In this document: positions 23,925 to 31,708 of the stretch, piece by piece | Position numbering within the stretch: position 1 is the first letter of the stretch | Layout of the letters: every line of letters begins with the position of its first letter | Assembly (NCBI GenBank): GCA_035711865.1 | Contig: DASTBT010000079.1 | Span: 1 to 64,000, forward strand | DNA length: 64,000 nucleotides | DNA from: JAOUEA01 sp035711865 | GTDB lineage: Bacteria; Actinomycetota; UBA4738; HRBIN12 | Direction: 5' to 3' | Position numbers and translations under genes: made by a program | Notes under the pieces: model-generated | The model's input: only the letters and a program-made list of their open reading frames with translations | What the model was told of the DNA's origin: nothing | Databases searched by the model: none

Positions 23925-24191
23925 CTAGCCTCCTTCGGAACCTTTCGGTCCCGTGACGATTCGCACGACGACCTCGGTCGAGCGGGCCTTGGCTTCCTGG
24001 GTCGCTCGGCGCTGACGCAGCAGCCAACTGGCGATCCCGGCCGCCGTCGAGCTGCCGACGACCGCCCCCAGCGCCATCTTGGTGCTCCTGATGCGGCCGG
24101 GGAGGCGGGCCTCGAGCTCGGCGAGGTCGCGCTCGATCCGCGTCCTCGTCTGTTCGATCTCGGTCACGACGCGATCTGCTGCTTCGCCCAT
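23925..24191 (-). CDS. DUF3618-like small membrane-associated protein
   Basis: The product is 88 aa from ATG at 24189-24191, preceded by AAGGGGGACCTGG. An N-terminal amphipathic helix (RVVTEIEQTRTRIERDLAELEARLPGRI) matches the short IExTRxxLxxDLxxLxxR pattern of DUF3618-type proteins; a hydrophobic segment (ALGAVVGSSTAAGIASWLL) and a basic tail follow. Its start overlaps the end of the holin-X gene by 28 nt, so the two are one operon. Such pairs are widespread in actinobacteria and are thought to sit at the cell envelope; the function is unknown. Confidence 0.7.
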   Translation of the reverse strand: MGEAADRVVTEIEQTRTRIERDLAELEARLPGRIRSTKMALGAVVGSSTAAGIASWLLRQRRATQEAKARSTEVVVRIVTGPKGSEGG

Positions 24192-24586
24192 TCCAGGTCC
24201 CCCTTCACGCTCTCCTTGGTGAGCTCCACGCCGCCGGCCTTCCGGATCGACCTGCGGCCGACGAGGAACGCGATGCCTCCGAGCGCGAGGCACGCACCCG
24301 CCACGAGGAGTCGTGACGCCCACGCGGGCATCACGAGGTCGAGCGCGGCGACGCCGGCGGCCGCGAGGTACACCACCACGAGGGCGATGAAGACGCCGCC
24401 GAGCACCAAGGCGCCGATGCCGAAGGCCCGTTCGGAGATCGCCTCGGTCACCTCGATCTTGGCCAACGCGACCTCCTGCCGGAACAGCTGCGTGATGCCG
24501 TCGACCACGCTTCGCATCAGCTCCGGGATCGAGCGGCGTTCGCTCGGCGTACCGGGCGACGCACCGTCGGGCGGTTGAACGTCCAT
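24164..24586 (-). CDS. Actinobacterial holin-X (Phage_holin_3_6) family membrane protein
   Basis: The product is 140 aa starting at ATG 24586 after AGAGGAGGGGAC. The family pattern is visible: SIPELMRSVVDGITQLFRQEVALAKIEVTEAI (cytoplasmic helix), two membrane helices (GIGALVLGGVFIALVVVYLAAAGVAAL and ASRLLVAGACLALGGIAFLVG), then the conserved RRSIRK and a C-terminal helix. Despite the name, chromosomal copies are rarely phage genes and no lysis genes are near; an envelope role is likelier. It is co-transcribed with the DUF3618-like gene. Confidence 0.85.
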   Translation of the reverse strand: MDVQPPDGASPGTPSERRSIPELMRSVVDGITQLFRQEVALAKIEVTEAISERAFGIGALVLGGVFIALVVVYLAAAGVAALDLVMPAWASRLLVAGACLALGGIAFLVGRRSIRKAGGVELTKESVKGDLEWAKQQIAS

Positions 24587-24605
24587 GTCCCCTCCTCTTC
24601 GATGC

Positions 24606-24648
24606 GATGTCGGAGCGCCCGCGACGGCGCTCCTCGGTCGGCGACATC
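24606..24648. terminator. nested hairpin between the ArsR-type and holin-X genes
   Basis: An inner 8-bp stem (GGAGCGCC 24612-24619 with GGCGCTCC 24626-24633, 6-nt loop) sits inside an outer GATGTC/GACATC pair (24606-24611, 24643-24648). It lies 37 nt after the leftward ArsR-type gene and upstream of holin-X, fitting a terminator or leader structure. Confidence 0.4.
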
Positions 24649-24684
24649 GTTGCAGGAGGAACGGATCTGCGCGGGGGCGATCCC

Positions 24685-25695
24685 TCAGCCCAGCAGATCC
24701 AGCAGCCGCCGGCCGCTGGCGGTGAGCTCGGAGTAGACCTCGCGGCCCTGTCGCCGGGCGTCGACGACGCCGGACCGCCGGAGCACGCCGAGCTGCTGCG
24801 AGACCGCCGCGGGCGTGAGGTGCAGCCGTTGCGCCAGCTCGCTCGTCGTCATCGGCACGTTCAGCACACGCATGATGTCGGCGCGCGTGCCGCCGATCAG
24901 GTCGTCCATCGCGCCGTCGCCGCGCACGTCCTCGGGCTCGTCCCAGATCTCGGCGATGCCCCTGGGGGAGTAGGACAACGTCGGCTGCAGGTCCGAGTCG
25001 ACCAACACGGCGATGCCCGGCCAGTCGAACACCGCCGGGATCAGCACGAGTCCCCGGCCCTTGGGATCGATCTCCTCGTCGTGCTGCTTGTCGATCACCA
25101 GGGTCTGATCCGACCAGGACAGGGAAGGGTGCAGATCGGCGAAGAGCAGTTCCGCGCCCCCCAGGGCGAGCTGGCGGGCCCGGTAGGTGACGTCGGCCTC
25201 GTGCAGCGATCTGATGCGGGGCCAGTGCTGCTCGATCGTGAGCTTCCAGTACTCACGCATCTGCTCCACGAGCCGCGGCACGTACGGTGCGGGGTCCTCG
25301 AGGATCTCCTGCGTGAGGGGCGGGACCTCGGCACCCTGCATCGAGCCGATCATGTGCTCGAGCTCGGTGCGGATGCGGCCTGGGTCGGTCGCGGCGACCT
25401 GCTCCAGCTCCTCCTCGAACTGGGGGAACGGCGTCTCGGGCGGGGGCGTGAGGAAGTCGGGGATGTAGCAGTGGATGCCGGGGCTCAGGCCCTCGGGCGG
25501 GACGACGGCGAACAGGATCGCGAGATCGTGCCCCTCGATCGCCTTCCGAGACTCCTGCACCCACGAGAGGTGCAGCGCGTGCTTCGAGGGATCGCGCATG
25601 GGCTTGTAGAGGCTCATGCCGAGCTCCCAGATGGGGGAGAAGGCGAACCTCGTCTCGGCCAGGTCGTCGCTCGAGAGGCGGATGTTGATCGGCAT
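24685..25695 (-). CDS. ArsR-family transcriptional regulator with N-terminal DUF5937-like domain
   Basis: The product is 336 aa. The first ~240 residues (INIRLSSDDLAETRFAFSPIWELGMSLYKPMRDPSKHALHLSWV, then LYKP- and FDWPG-type motifs) match the DUF5937 sensor-like region seen ahead of ArsR winged helices in actinobacteria. The C-terminal ~70 residues are the winged helix: GGTRADIMRVLNVPMTTSELAQRL, HLTPAAVSQQLGVLRRSGVVDARRQG, REVYSELTASGRRLLDLL. No metal-binding CxC is present, so it is not a metal sensor. It diverges from a 48-codon ORF across a region holding an inverted repeat, a likely target site. Confidence 0.85.
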   Translation of the reverse strand: MPINIRLSSDDLAETRFAFSPIWELGMSLYKPMRDPSKHALHLSWVQESRKAIEGHDLAILFAVVPPEGLSPGIHCYIPDFLTPPPETPFPQFEEELEQVAATDPGRIRTELEHMIGSMQGAEVPPLTQEILEDPAPYVPRLVEQMREYWKLTIEQHWPRIRSLHEADVTYRARQLALGGAELLFADLHPSLSWSDQTLVIDKQHDEEIDPKGRGLVLIPAVFDWPGIAVLVDSDLQPTLSYSPRGIAEIWDEPEDVRGDGAMDDLIGGTRADIMRVLNVPMTTSELAQRLHLTPAAVSQQLGVLRRSGVVDARRQGREVYSELTASGRRLLDLLG

Positions 25696-25760
25696 CGCTT
25701 TCGAGATAGCTTAAATGCTTCCGCGAGGGAAGGCAAGCCCGTATCCTGCGCCTTGAAACG

Positions 25761-25778
25761 TTGTAGGAAACGCTACAA
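25761..25778. promoter_or_regulatory. inverted repeat, operator candidate between ArsR regulator and small ORF
   Basis: TTGTAG-GAAACG-CTACAA is a 6-bp inverted repeat with a 6-nt spacer; GAAACG also occurs just upstream, giving GAAACG-TTGTAG-GAAACG-CTACAA. It lies 66 nt before the regulator's start and 22 nt before the small ORF. The AT-rich GCATTTAAGCTATCTCG stretch next to the regulator's start may be its promoter. Confidence 0.5.
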
Positions 25779-25799
25779 GGACTCCGAAGGAGGTGCAGG

Positions 25800-25946
25800 A
25801 TGATCCTCGGTTGGACCGACGATCTGTTCCGCTCACGGGAGGTCGAGCTGAGGGACGCCAGCGAGCGCCTCCGTACCGGACGTCGACGGGTGCATCGTCT
25901 CCGCAAGGATGCCTCACCCGAACGGCGCCCTCGCCGCGAGCGCTGA
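25800..25946 (+). CDS. 48-codon ORF with perfect Shine-Dalgarno, divergent from ArsR regulator
   Basis: ATG 25800 follows AAGGAGGTG with a 5-6 nt spacer, the closest match to the anti-SD in the window. The peptide starts MILGWTDDLFRSREVELRD and becomes strongly basic (RTGRRRVHRLRKDASPERRPRRER). There is no membrane segment or Cys. It is too short for a family call. The operator-like inverted repeat immediately upstream suggests control by the divergent ArsR-type protein. It could be a regulatory peptide or nucleic-acid-binding peptide; function unknown. Confidence 0.5.
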   Translation: MILGWTDDLFRSREVELRDASERLRTGRRRVHRLRKDASPERRPRRER

Positions 25947-25984
25947 ACGTCTGTCGGCCGCTCGGTCGGCAGCGATAACGGTGG

Positions 25985-26019
25985 GGCCGGGGCACGTCGC
26001 TCACCACGACGCCCCGGCC
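25985..26019. terminator. GC-rich hairpin after the 48-codon ORF
   Basis: GGCCGGGGC (25985-25993) pairs with GCCCCGGCC (26011-26019), with further inner GTCG/CGAC pairing across a 2-nt bulge. It lies 38 nt after the small ORF, a plausible terminator without T-run. Confidence 0.45.
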
Positions 26020-26097
26020 TCGGCCGTTCCTTCACGAGACCGACGATCGACGCACGAAGGCGGTCACCTGCTAGCTGTTCTGCTCAGTGACGTCGGT

Positions 26098-26116
26098 GAC
26101 ACCACTATCGATGTCG
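26098..26116. repeat. 19-bp motif GACACCRCTATCGRTGTCG, copy 1
   Basis: The copy reads with A at both variable positions. The second copy starts exactly 50 bp later. This copy is only a partial palindrome. Confidence 0.6.
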
Positions 26117-26147
26117 GAACGGTCCACAGGATCGATCGAGCACTCAT

Positions 26148-26166
26148 GACACCGCTATCGGTGTCG
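26148..26166. repeat. 19-bp motif GACACCRCTATCGRTGTCG, copy 2
   Basis: The copy reads with G at both variable positions, making GACACCG-CTAT-CGGTGTC a perfect 7-bp inverted repeat with a 4-nt loop. It lies 43 nt after the icd stop, so it could be the icd terminator, or with copy 1 a pair of protein-binding sites. Confidence 0.6.
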
Positions 26167-26208
26167 TCTCGCGGGATGAAGCGCCGACCTGCTGGCCGGC
26201 TGCCCCGT

Positions 26209-27669
26209 TCAGTTCTCGCCCTGATCGCGGGTGAACCCGAGCTCCCCGTCGAACTCCATCAGCTTCTCGATGTGCATCCAGGTGTGCCGACGGGAGATGC
26301 GCGCGAGCAGCTGGTGCACGTCCTCGTCCCAGAGGTCGCCGGGGTTCTCACGGATGATGAACCGGCACCGCCAGTGGTCGAGCGTGTCGGTGATCGCGCC
26401 GGTCGCGGGGTAGACCTTCGTGCCCCGGCTCGAGATCATCTTCAGCTCGAGCCGCGTGCCGAGCGCGAGCTCGGTGAGCGAGGCGCCGAGCTCGTCGGCG
26501 GTGAGCGGGGACTCCACGAAGACGTCGAGGCCGACCACGTTCCGCTCGGTGGGCTTCACGTAGTTGGGGTCGGCCGAGAGCACCGGCAGCTCGAGCGGCT
26601 TGACCTCGCGCACGGTCCAGTTCTCCGTCTTCTTCCCGAGGTTCCCGATGATCGCCTCGGTGTACTCGGTGGTCGGGGTGCCTCGGTCGTAGCCGAGCAC
26701 GTCGCCGGTGAGCGTGCCCGACTCGAGCGTCACGAAGACCGCGTGCTCGATCGCCGACGCCTGGTCGAAGAGGCCGAGGTAGCGGAGCATCAGCACCGCG
26801 GACAGGATCACCGCGGTCGGGTTGATCACGTTCTTGCCCGCGTATTTCGGGGCGGAGCCGTGCACGGCCTCGAAGATCGCGACCTCGTTGCCGATGTTGG
26901 CGCTCGGCGCGAACCCCAGTCCGCCGATCAGGGCGCTCGACAGGTCGCTCAGGATGTCGCCGTTCATGTTCGTGGTGACGATCACGTCGTACTGCTCCGG
27001 GCGCTTCACGAGCTGGTGGGCCGCGTTGTCGACGATCACGTGCCAGGACTCGATGTCGGGGTAGTCGGGGGCGACCGACTCGAACACGCGCTTCAGCGTG
27101 CCCTCGCTCAGCTTCATGATGTTCGCCTTCGTGGCGCAGGCGACGGTGGGGCGGCCCTCGCTGCGCGCGTATTCGAACGCGAAGCGCGAGATCTTCTCCG
27201 AGCCCTTGACGCTGATCAGCTTCAGAGCCTGGGCGACGCCCGGTGTCTGCATGTACTCGATGCCGGCGTAGAGGTCCTCCACGTTCTCGCGGACCATCAC
27301 CATGTCGATACCGCGGCCCGAGTACGGGGTGGTGACGCCGGGCATCTCACGGACCGGCCGCACGTTGGCGTAGGTCTCGTAGAGCTTGCGGAGCGTCACG
27401 TTGGCGCTCTTCTCGCCGAAGCCCACGGGTGTCTCGAGTGGGCCCTTCAGGGCGACGCGGGTGCTCGCGATGGAGTCCATCGTCTCCTGGGGCACGCCGG
27501 AGGCGACCCCTCGCTTGAACACCTCGGCCCCCGCCTCGGCCTCCTGCCAGTCGATCGGCGCGCCGGCCGCGTCGACGATGGCCCGGGTCGCAGCGACGAC
27601 CTCGGGACCGATGCCGTCGCCGGGGATGATCGTGACGGGGATGCGGGCTGGTACCTCGTTGTCGCTCAC
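26209..27669 (-). CDS. icd: NADP-type isocitrate dehydrogenase (Thermus/Rickettsia-type, extended C-terminus)
   Basis: The product is 486 aa. It oxidatively decarboxylates isocitrate to 2-oxoglutarate in the TCA cycle. GTG at 27667-27669 follows GAGGAGG. Motifs: VTIIPGDGIGPEVV, KSANVTLRKLYETYANVRPV (substrate loop), DMVMVRENVEDLYAGIEY, CATKANIMKLSEG, NMNGDILSDLSSALIGGLGFAPSANIG and AVFEAVHGSAP-type segment. The C-terminal ~140 residues (NVVGLDVFVESPLTADELGASL onward) are the extra domain of the T. thermophilus-type enzyme. Longer upstream frames lack coding character. It is monocistronic, diverging from the phospholipase-like gene. Confidence 0.9.
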   Translation of the reverse strand: MSDNEVPARIPVTIIPGDGIGPEVVAATRAIVDAAGAPIDWQEAEAGAEVFKRGVASGVPQETMDSIASTRVALKGPLETPVGFGEKSANVTLRKLYETYANVRPVREMPGVTTPYSGRGIDMVMVRENVEDLYAGIEYMQTPGVAQALKLISVKGSEKISRFAFEYARSEGRPTVACATKANIMKLSEGTLKRVFESVAPDYPDIESWHVIVDNAAHQLVKRPEQYDVIVTTNMNGDILSDLSSALIGGLGFAPSANIGNEVAIFEAVHGSAPKYAGKNVINPTAVILSAVLMLRYLGLFDQASAIEHAVFVTLESGTLTGDVLGYDRGTPTTEYTEAIIGNLGKKTENWTVREVKPLELPVLSADPNYVKPTERNVVGLDVFVESPLTADELGASLTELALGTRLELKMISSRGTKVYPATGAITDTLDHWRCRFIIRENPGDLWDEDVHQLLARISRRHTWMHIEKLMEFDGELGFTRDQGEN

Positions 27670-27743
27670 GCGGCCTCCTCGCGGATCGTGTCGATGACGT
27701 GTCATGGTAGCGGCGCCGATCCGGCCGGCGCCGCGGCCTTCGA

Positions 27744-27749
27744 TAGCAT
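27744..27749 (+). promoter_or_regulatory. -10 hexamer TAGCAT of the first phospholipase-like gene
   Basis: TAGCAT is followed by 8 nt and ATG 27758, a leaderless arrangement. Confidence 0.5.
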
Positions 27750-27757
27750 CCCTGGCC

Positions 27758-29398
27758 ATGAGTCGATCGAGGGTCGGGGCAGCCGGGCTCCTCCCGGTCG
27801 TCGCGGGGCTGATCGCGGTCGCGTGCACCAGCGGCGAGGCGACGCTCGCGCCGCCGCCGGCATCGTCGTCGGGTCCGCCGGCGTCGCCGAGCGCGTCGGT
27901 CGCGGCCGAGCCCGCCGACTCGGGATGGATCGAGCCGACCGACGTGCTGGGTGCGCCGGGACTCGTGAGCGATCCCGATCCCTCGCTCGCGCCTAAAGGC
28001 GTGGACCGCCGGCCGCTGCGTCGGCCGCCGGAGCTGCAGCCGTCCGCCGACCGCTCGCGGCCGTTCGATCCCGCCGCGGGCATCATGAACCTCGACCACT
28101 TGGTGTTCATCGTGATGGAGAATCGGTCGTTCGATCACTACTTCGGCACGTTCCCCGGGGCGGACGGCATCCCGATGGACGCGAACGGACGCCCGACGGT
28201 CTGCCTCACCGATCCCGAGCAACCGGGCACGTGCCATCGCCCCTACCACGACACGGGCTTCTTCGACCAGGGTGGTCCGCACGGCGAGGTCGGCAGCGCG
28301 GTGACGATCAACGGCGGGGAGATGGACGGCGCCGTCACCGCCCTGCGCACGATCGGCAACGGCTGCATGAAGCACCCCGACGAGGCGCCGTGCCCGCGGG
28401 CGGTCGACGGGCCGCAGGGCCAGCCCGACGTCATGGGCTACCACACGGCCGAAGAGCTCCCGATCTACTGGGAGTACGCGGAGACGTTCACGTTGCACGA
28501 CCGCATGTTCGCGCCGACCGACTCGTGGACCCTGCCGGCGCACCTGTTCATGATCTCGGCCTGGTCGGCCACCTGCTCCGATCTGAACAACCCGATGTCG
28601 TGCACCTCGGACCAGAAGTTTCCCGGCGGCGTCTGGGCCGACGAGCCCGCAGACATCTGGCTGCCGAAGATGGGGGAGCCTCGACCCTACGTGTGGGCGC
28701 CGATCACGTGGCTGCTCTACAAGGCGGGAGTGACCTGGGGCTACTACGTGGGCGAAGGCACGTGCGTGGCGCCGCCCTGCGAGCACCTCGAGGGCATCCT
28801 CACGGCGCCGGTGCAGAACCCGCTGCCCGGGTTCACGGCGACGGCGGCGTCGGGACAGCTCGACAACATCAGGCCGAACACGGAGTTCCTGCGTGACGCT
28901 CGCAACGGCGACCTACCGAGCGTGTCGTGGTTCATGCCCGTGCAAGGCAGGAGCGAGCATCCACCGGACTCGGTCGAGGTAGGGCAGGCCTACGTGGCGA
29001 AGGCGATCAACGCGGTGATGGAGGGTCCCGAGGAGCAGTGGCTGCGCACGGCGATCTTCCTCACCTGGGACGACTGGGGCGGCTTCTACGATCACGTGCT
29101 GCCGCCGGTCGTCGACGAGAACGGCTGGGGGCTGCGGGTGCCGTCGATGGTGATCAGCCCGTGGGCGAAGCCCGGCTTCATCGACCACCAGACCCTCAGC
29201 TACGACGCCTACCTGAAGCTCATCGAGGACCGGTTCCTCGGCGGTGAACGTCTCGATCCCGAGACCGACGGATGGCCGGACTCCCGTCCGACCGTGCGGG
29301 AAGAGGTGAAGGAGCTCGGCGACCTGGCGTCGGACTTCGACTTCACCCAGGAACCGTTACCACCGCTCGTGCTCGACCCCTGGCCATTGCGGGACTGA
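27758..29398 (+). CDS. phospholipase C/acid phosphatase-like (phosphoesterase family) lipoprotein, copy 1
   Basis: The product is 546 aa. A signal peptide ends in a lipobox (GLIAVAC), followed by an Ala/Pro/Ser-rich linker, so it is surface-anchored. The catalytic domain is the PLC/AcpA phosphoesterase family (PF04185): LDHLVFIVMENRSFDHYFGTFPG near the domain start, GYHTAEELPIYWEYAETFTLHDRMF, APTDSWTLPAHLFMISAWS, LTWDDWGGFYDHVLPP and RVPSMVISPWAKPG. It lacks the C-terminal DUF756 domains of Pseudomonas/Mycobacterium PLCs. It may release phosphate from phospholipids or other phosphate esters outside the cell. A close paralogue follows 73 nt downstream. Confidence 0.88.
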   Translation: MSRSRVGAAGLLPVVAGLIAVACTSGEATLAPPPASSSGPPASPSASVAAEPADSGWIEPTDVLGAPGLVSDPDPSLAPKGVDRRPLRRPPELQPSADRSRPFDPAAGIMNLDHLVFIVMENRSFDHYFGTFPGADGIPMDANGRPTVCLTDPEQPGTCHRPYHDTGFFDQGGPHGEVGSAVTINGGEMDGAVTALRTIGNGCMKHPDEAPCPRAVDGPQGQPDVMGYHTAEELPIYWEYAETFTLHDRMFAPTDSWTLPAHLFMISAWSATCSDLNNPMSCTSDQKFPGGVWADEPADIWLPKMGEPRPYVWAPITWLLYKAGVTWGYYVGEGTCVAPPCEHLEGILTAPVQNPLPGFTATAASGQLDNIRPNTEFLRDARNGDLPSVSWFMPVQGRSEHPPDSVEVGQAYVAKAINAVMEGPEEQWLRTAIFLTWDDWGGFYDHVLPPVVDENGWGLRVPSMVISPWAKPGFIDHQTLSYDAYLKLIEDRFLGGERLDPETDGWPDSRPTVREEVKELGDLASDFDFTQEPLPPLVLDPWPLRD

Positions 29399-29456
29399 GG
29401 GTCGGCATGGACGGGCCGATCTCGGCGCGTAACGGGGTCGGGGAGCCCGACCGGGC

Positions 29457-29462
29457 TACGAT
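29457..29462 (+). promoter_or_regulatory. -10 hexamer TACGAT of the second phospholipase-like gene
   Basis: TACGAT is followed by 9 nt and ATG 29472; the tandem paralogue has its own promoter. Confidence 0.5.
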
Positions 29463-29471
29463 TCCCGCACC

Positions 29472-31109
29472 ATGGCCCGAGCCAACGTCGCGCGATCGGC
29501 CCGACTTCGGCTCACGGCGTCGCTCGTCTGCGCCGGCCTGGTGGCCGCGGCCTGCGTGACCTCGAGCGCGGGTCCTTCCCCCGAGCCCGACGACGGAGCG
29601 GCGCGCTCATCGCCGCCCGCCTCGCCGGCGCTGCGACCCGCCGGTGAGCTGCCGCTGCCGTTCCTGGTGCCCGATCGTTTCCCGATCGCGCCGGAGCGGG
29701 CGCCGTTCGGCGTCGATCTCCGACCGCTGCGATCCCCACCGTCGCCCGAACCGGTCGCGGACCCCTTCCGGCCGTTCGACCCGGCGGCCGGGATCATGAA
29801 CCTCGACCATCTGGTCTTCGTCGTGCAGGAGAACCGGTCGTTCGACCACTACTTCGGCACGTTTCCCGGTGCCGACGGCATCCCGATGGACGAGCGGGGG
29901 GAGCCGACGATCTGCGCCCCCGAGCCGGGGCGGGAGATCTGTCACCGCCCGTATCACGACCGCAACGTCTTCGACGCCGGGGGTCCGCACGGGGAGCTCG
30001 CCTCGGCCGTCTCCATCGCCGACGGCCGCATGAACGGGTTCGTGCGAGCGCTGCGGATCAAGGGAAACGGATGCGAGAAGGATCCGACCGTGCCGCCGTG
30101 CCCGAGGACGAGCTCGGGGCCCGACGGAGCCCGAACGCCCGACGTCATGGGCTACCACACCGCCCGGGAGATCCCGAACTACTGGGCGTATGCCCGAGCC
30201 TACACCCTCCACGACCGGATGTTCGCCCCGACCGATTCCTGGACGTTGCCCGCCCACCTGTTCCTGGTCTCCGCGTGGTCGGCCAAGTGCCGTGTGCCCG
30301 ACGACCCGATGGCGTGCGTGTCCTTCCAACGGAACCCGGGACGGCGGCCCGGGCTCCAGACGAGGAACTGGACGCCCGACGCCGGAGAGCCGCTCCCGTA
30401 CATCTGGGCGGACATCACGTGGCTGCTCTACAAGGCCGGCGTCTCGTGGGGCTACTTCGTCGGGCCGGGCAGCTGCGTCGTGGCTCCCTGCGAGGACTTC
30501 GAGGCCACCGAGACGCGGGCGGTGCAGAATCCGCTCCCGGGGTTCCGCACGGTCGATGTGACCGGGCAGCTCGACAACGTGTTGCCGAACACGGACTTCT
30601 TCGAGGCGGCCCGAGACGGTACGCTGCCGAGCGTCTCGTGGGTGATGCCGACGGAAGGGCTCGCCGAGCACCCGCCCCACTCGATCGCCGACGGCCAGGC
30701 GTGGGTGACCCAGGTGGTCAACGCGGTGATGCAGGGCCCGCAAGAGCAGTGGCTGCGCACGGCGATCTTCGTGACGTGGGACGACTGGGGTGGCTTCTAC
30801 GATCACGTGCTGCCTCCCGTGATCGACGAGAACGGCTGGGGCTTGCGGGTTCCCTCGTTCGTGATCAGTCCCTGGGCGAGGCCGGGCTTCATCGACCACC
30901 AGACGCTCAGCTTCGATGCCTACCTCAAGCTGATCGAGGATCGGTTCCTCGGTGGTGAACGCCTCGACCCCGAGACCGACGGGTGGCCCGACGCCCGCCC
31001 GACGGTCCGCGAGGAGGTCGAGGACCTGGGCGATCTCGCCGGCAACTTCGACTTCACGCAGCAGCCCCTGCCGCCGCTGGTGCTCGACCCCGACCCGGGT
31101 GAGGGCTGA
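29472..31109 (+). CDS. phospholipase C/acid phosphatase-like (phosphoesterase family) lipoprotein, copy 2
   Basis: The product is 545 aa, a tandem paralogue of the preceding gene. It has a signal peptide and lipobox (GLVAAAC), then a Pro-rich linker. The catalytic core repeats copy 1 nearly residue for residue: NLDHLVFVVQENRSFDHYFG, GYHTAREIPNYWAYARAYTLHDRMF, VTWDDWGGFYDHVLPPVIDENG and a shared C-terminal DPETDGWPDARPTVREEV. MEN becomes QEN at the active-site-proximal position. The signal/linker and the mid-region (about 280-310) diverge most, suggesting different substrates or expression. Its stop is followed by tRNA-Gln on the other strand. Confidence 0.88.
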   Translation: MARANVARSARLRLTASLVCAGLVAAACVTSSAGPSPEPDDGAARSSPPASPALRPAGELPLPFLVPDRFPIAPERAPFGVDLRPLRSPPSPEPVADPFRPFDPAAGIMNLDHLVFVVQENRSFDHYFGTFPGADGIPMDERGEPTICAPEPGREICHRPYHDRNVFDAGGPHGELASAVSIADGRMNGFVRALRIKGNGCEKDPTVPPCPRTSSGPDGARTPDVMGYHTAREIPNYWAYARAYTLHDRMFAPTDSWTLPAHLFLVSAWSAKCRVPDDPMACVSFQRNPGRRPGLQTRNWTPDAGEPLPYIWADITWLLYKAGVSWGYFVGPGSCVVAPCEDFEATETRAVQNPLPGFRTVDVTGQLDNVLPNTDFFEAARDGTLPSVSWVMPTEGLAEHPPHSIADGQAWVTQVVNAVMQGPQEQWLRTAIFVTWDDWGGFYDHVLPPVIDENGWGLRVPSFVISPWARPGFIDHQTLSFDAYLKLIEDRFLGGERLDPETDGWPDARPTVREEVEDLGDLAGNFDFTQQPLPPLVLDPDPGEG

Positions 31110-31125
31110 CGTGAGGATCGATCTG

Positions 31126-31196
31126 CTGGGGCGCAAGGATTCGAACCTCGACTAACAGGGCCAGAACCTGTCGTGCTGCCGTTACACCACGCCCCA
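31126..31196 (-). tRNA. tRNA-Gln (anticodon CTG)
   Basis: The 71-nt cloverleaf on the minus strand has acceptor TGGGGCG/CGCCCCA, anticodon stem ACAGG/CCTGT with loop TTCTGGC (anticodon CTG, decoding CAG), T-arm CGAGG-TTCGAAT-CCTTG and discriminator G. CCA is not encoded. Confidence 0.95.
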
Positions 31197-31295
31197 GGGT
31201 GGTCACGGCATGCTATCAAGCGGCCGCGTATCGACCGGGAGGAGGGTCGTCCGGCCACGCGGTTTGCGGCGCAAGCCCGCTGGGCGGCGAGGGGT

Positions 31296-31325
31296 TTGAC
31301 CCGTGAGGGTCGAGGGGAATACGGT
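31296..31325 (+). promoter_or_regulatory. hup promoter (TTGACC - 18 bp - TACGGT)
   Basis: A consensus-like -35 TTGACC (31296-31301) and -10 TACGGT (31320-31325) precede the HU gene by 39 nt. It is one of few promoters here with a recognisable -35, fitting a highly expressed gene. Confidence 0.6.
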
Positions 31326-31364
31326 GTCACGTCAGGAAACCCTTGCCCGACGGAGGGAGCTGCC

Positions 31365-31655
31365 ATGAACAAGGGTGGATTGGTCGCAGAGGTCTCCAAG
31401 CGCACCGGCCTGTCGAAGGCCGATGCCGGCCGGGCGATCGACGCAGCGATCGATTCGATCCGGGACTCGGTCGTGCGGGGGGAACGGGTCACCCTGGCCG
31501 ACTTCGGCACCTTCGAGCGGAAGCATCGCAACGAACGGATCGCCCGGAACCCGCGCCAGCCGCAGACCCCGATCGTGGTCCCGGCGCGCGACCTTCCGGC
31601 GTTCACCCCCGGCAAGGAGTTCCGCGAGCAGGTGGTGACGACCTCGCAGGTCTGA
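31365..31655 (+). CDS. hup: HU-family nucleoid DNA-binding protein
   Basis: The product is 96 aa, a complete HU monomer: MNKGGLVAEVSKRTGLSKADAGRAIDA (dimerisation helices), VTLADFGTFERKHRNERIARNPRQPQTPIVVPA (beta-arm with the NPR/P-type tip) and AFTPGKEFRE. ATG 31365 follows CGGAGGGAGC. The long Lys/Ala-rich tail of mycobacterial HupB is absent. It compacts DNA as a dimer. The position near the cofC and ddl homologues matches hupB in M. tuberculosis. Confidence 0.93.
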   Translation: MNKGGLVAEVSKRTGLSKADAGRAIDAAIDSIRDSVVRGERVTLADFGTFERKHRNERIARNPRQPQTPIVVPARDLPAFTPGKEFREQVVTTSQV

Positions 31656-31708
31656 GCGGCCGGACCGCGCGCGGCCGATCTGTCGCCTCGCCGTTCCGCC
31701 GCCGGGCG

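Larger units (their letters stand above)
25947..26208. other. gene-free region between convergent genes
   Basis: No ORF with coding character is seen. It contains a GC-rich hairpin (25985-26019) and two copies of a 19-bp palindromic motif (26098-26116, 26148-26166). Confidence 0.5.

Noticed and set aside
24164..24586. Prophage lysis holin
   Set aside because: The family is the chromosomal holin-X group; there is no endolysin, structural or replication gene nearby.
25909..27996. 695-codon plus-strand frame antisense to icd
   Set aside because: Shadow of the isocitrate dehydrogenase gene; no domain pattern.
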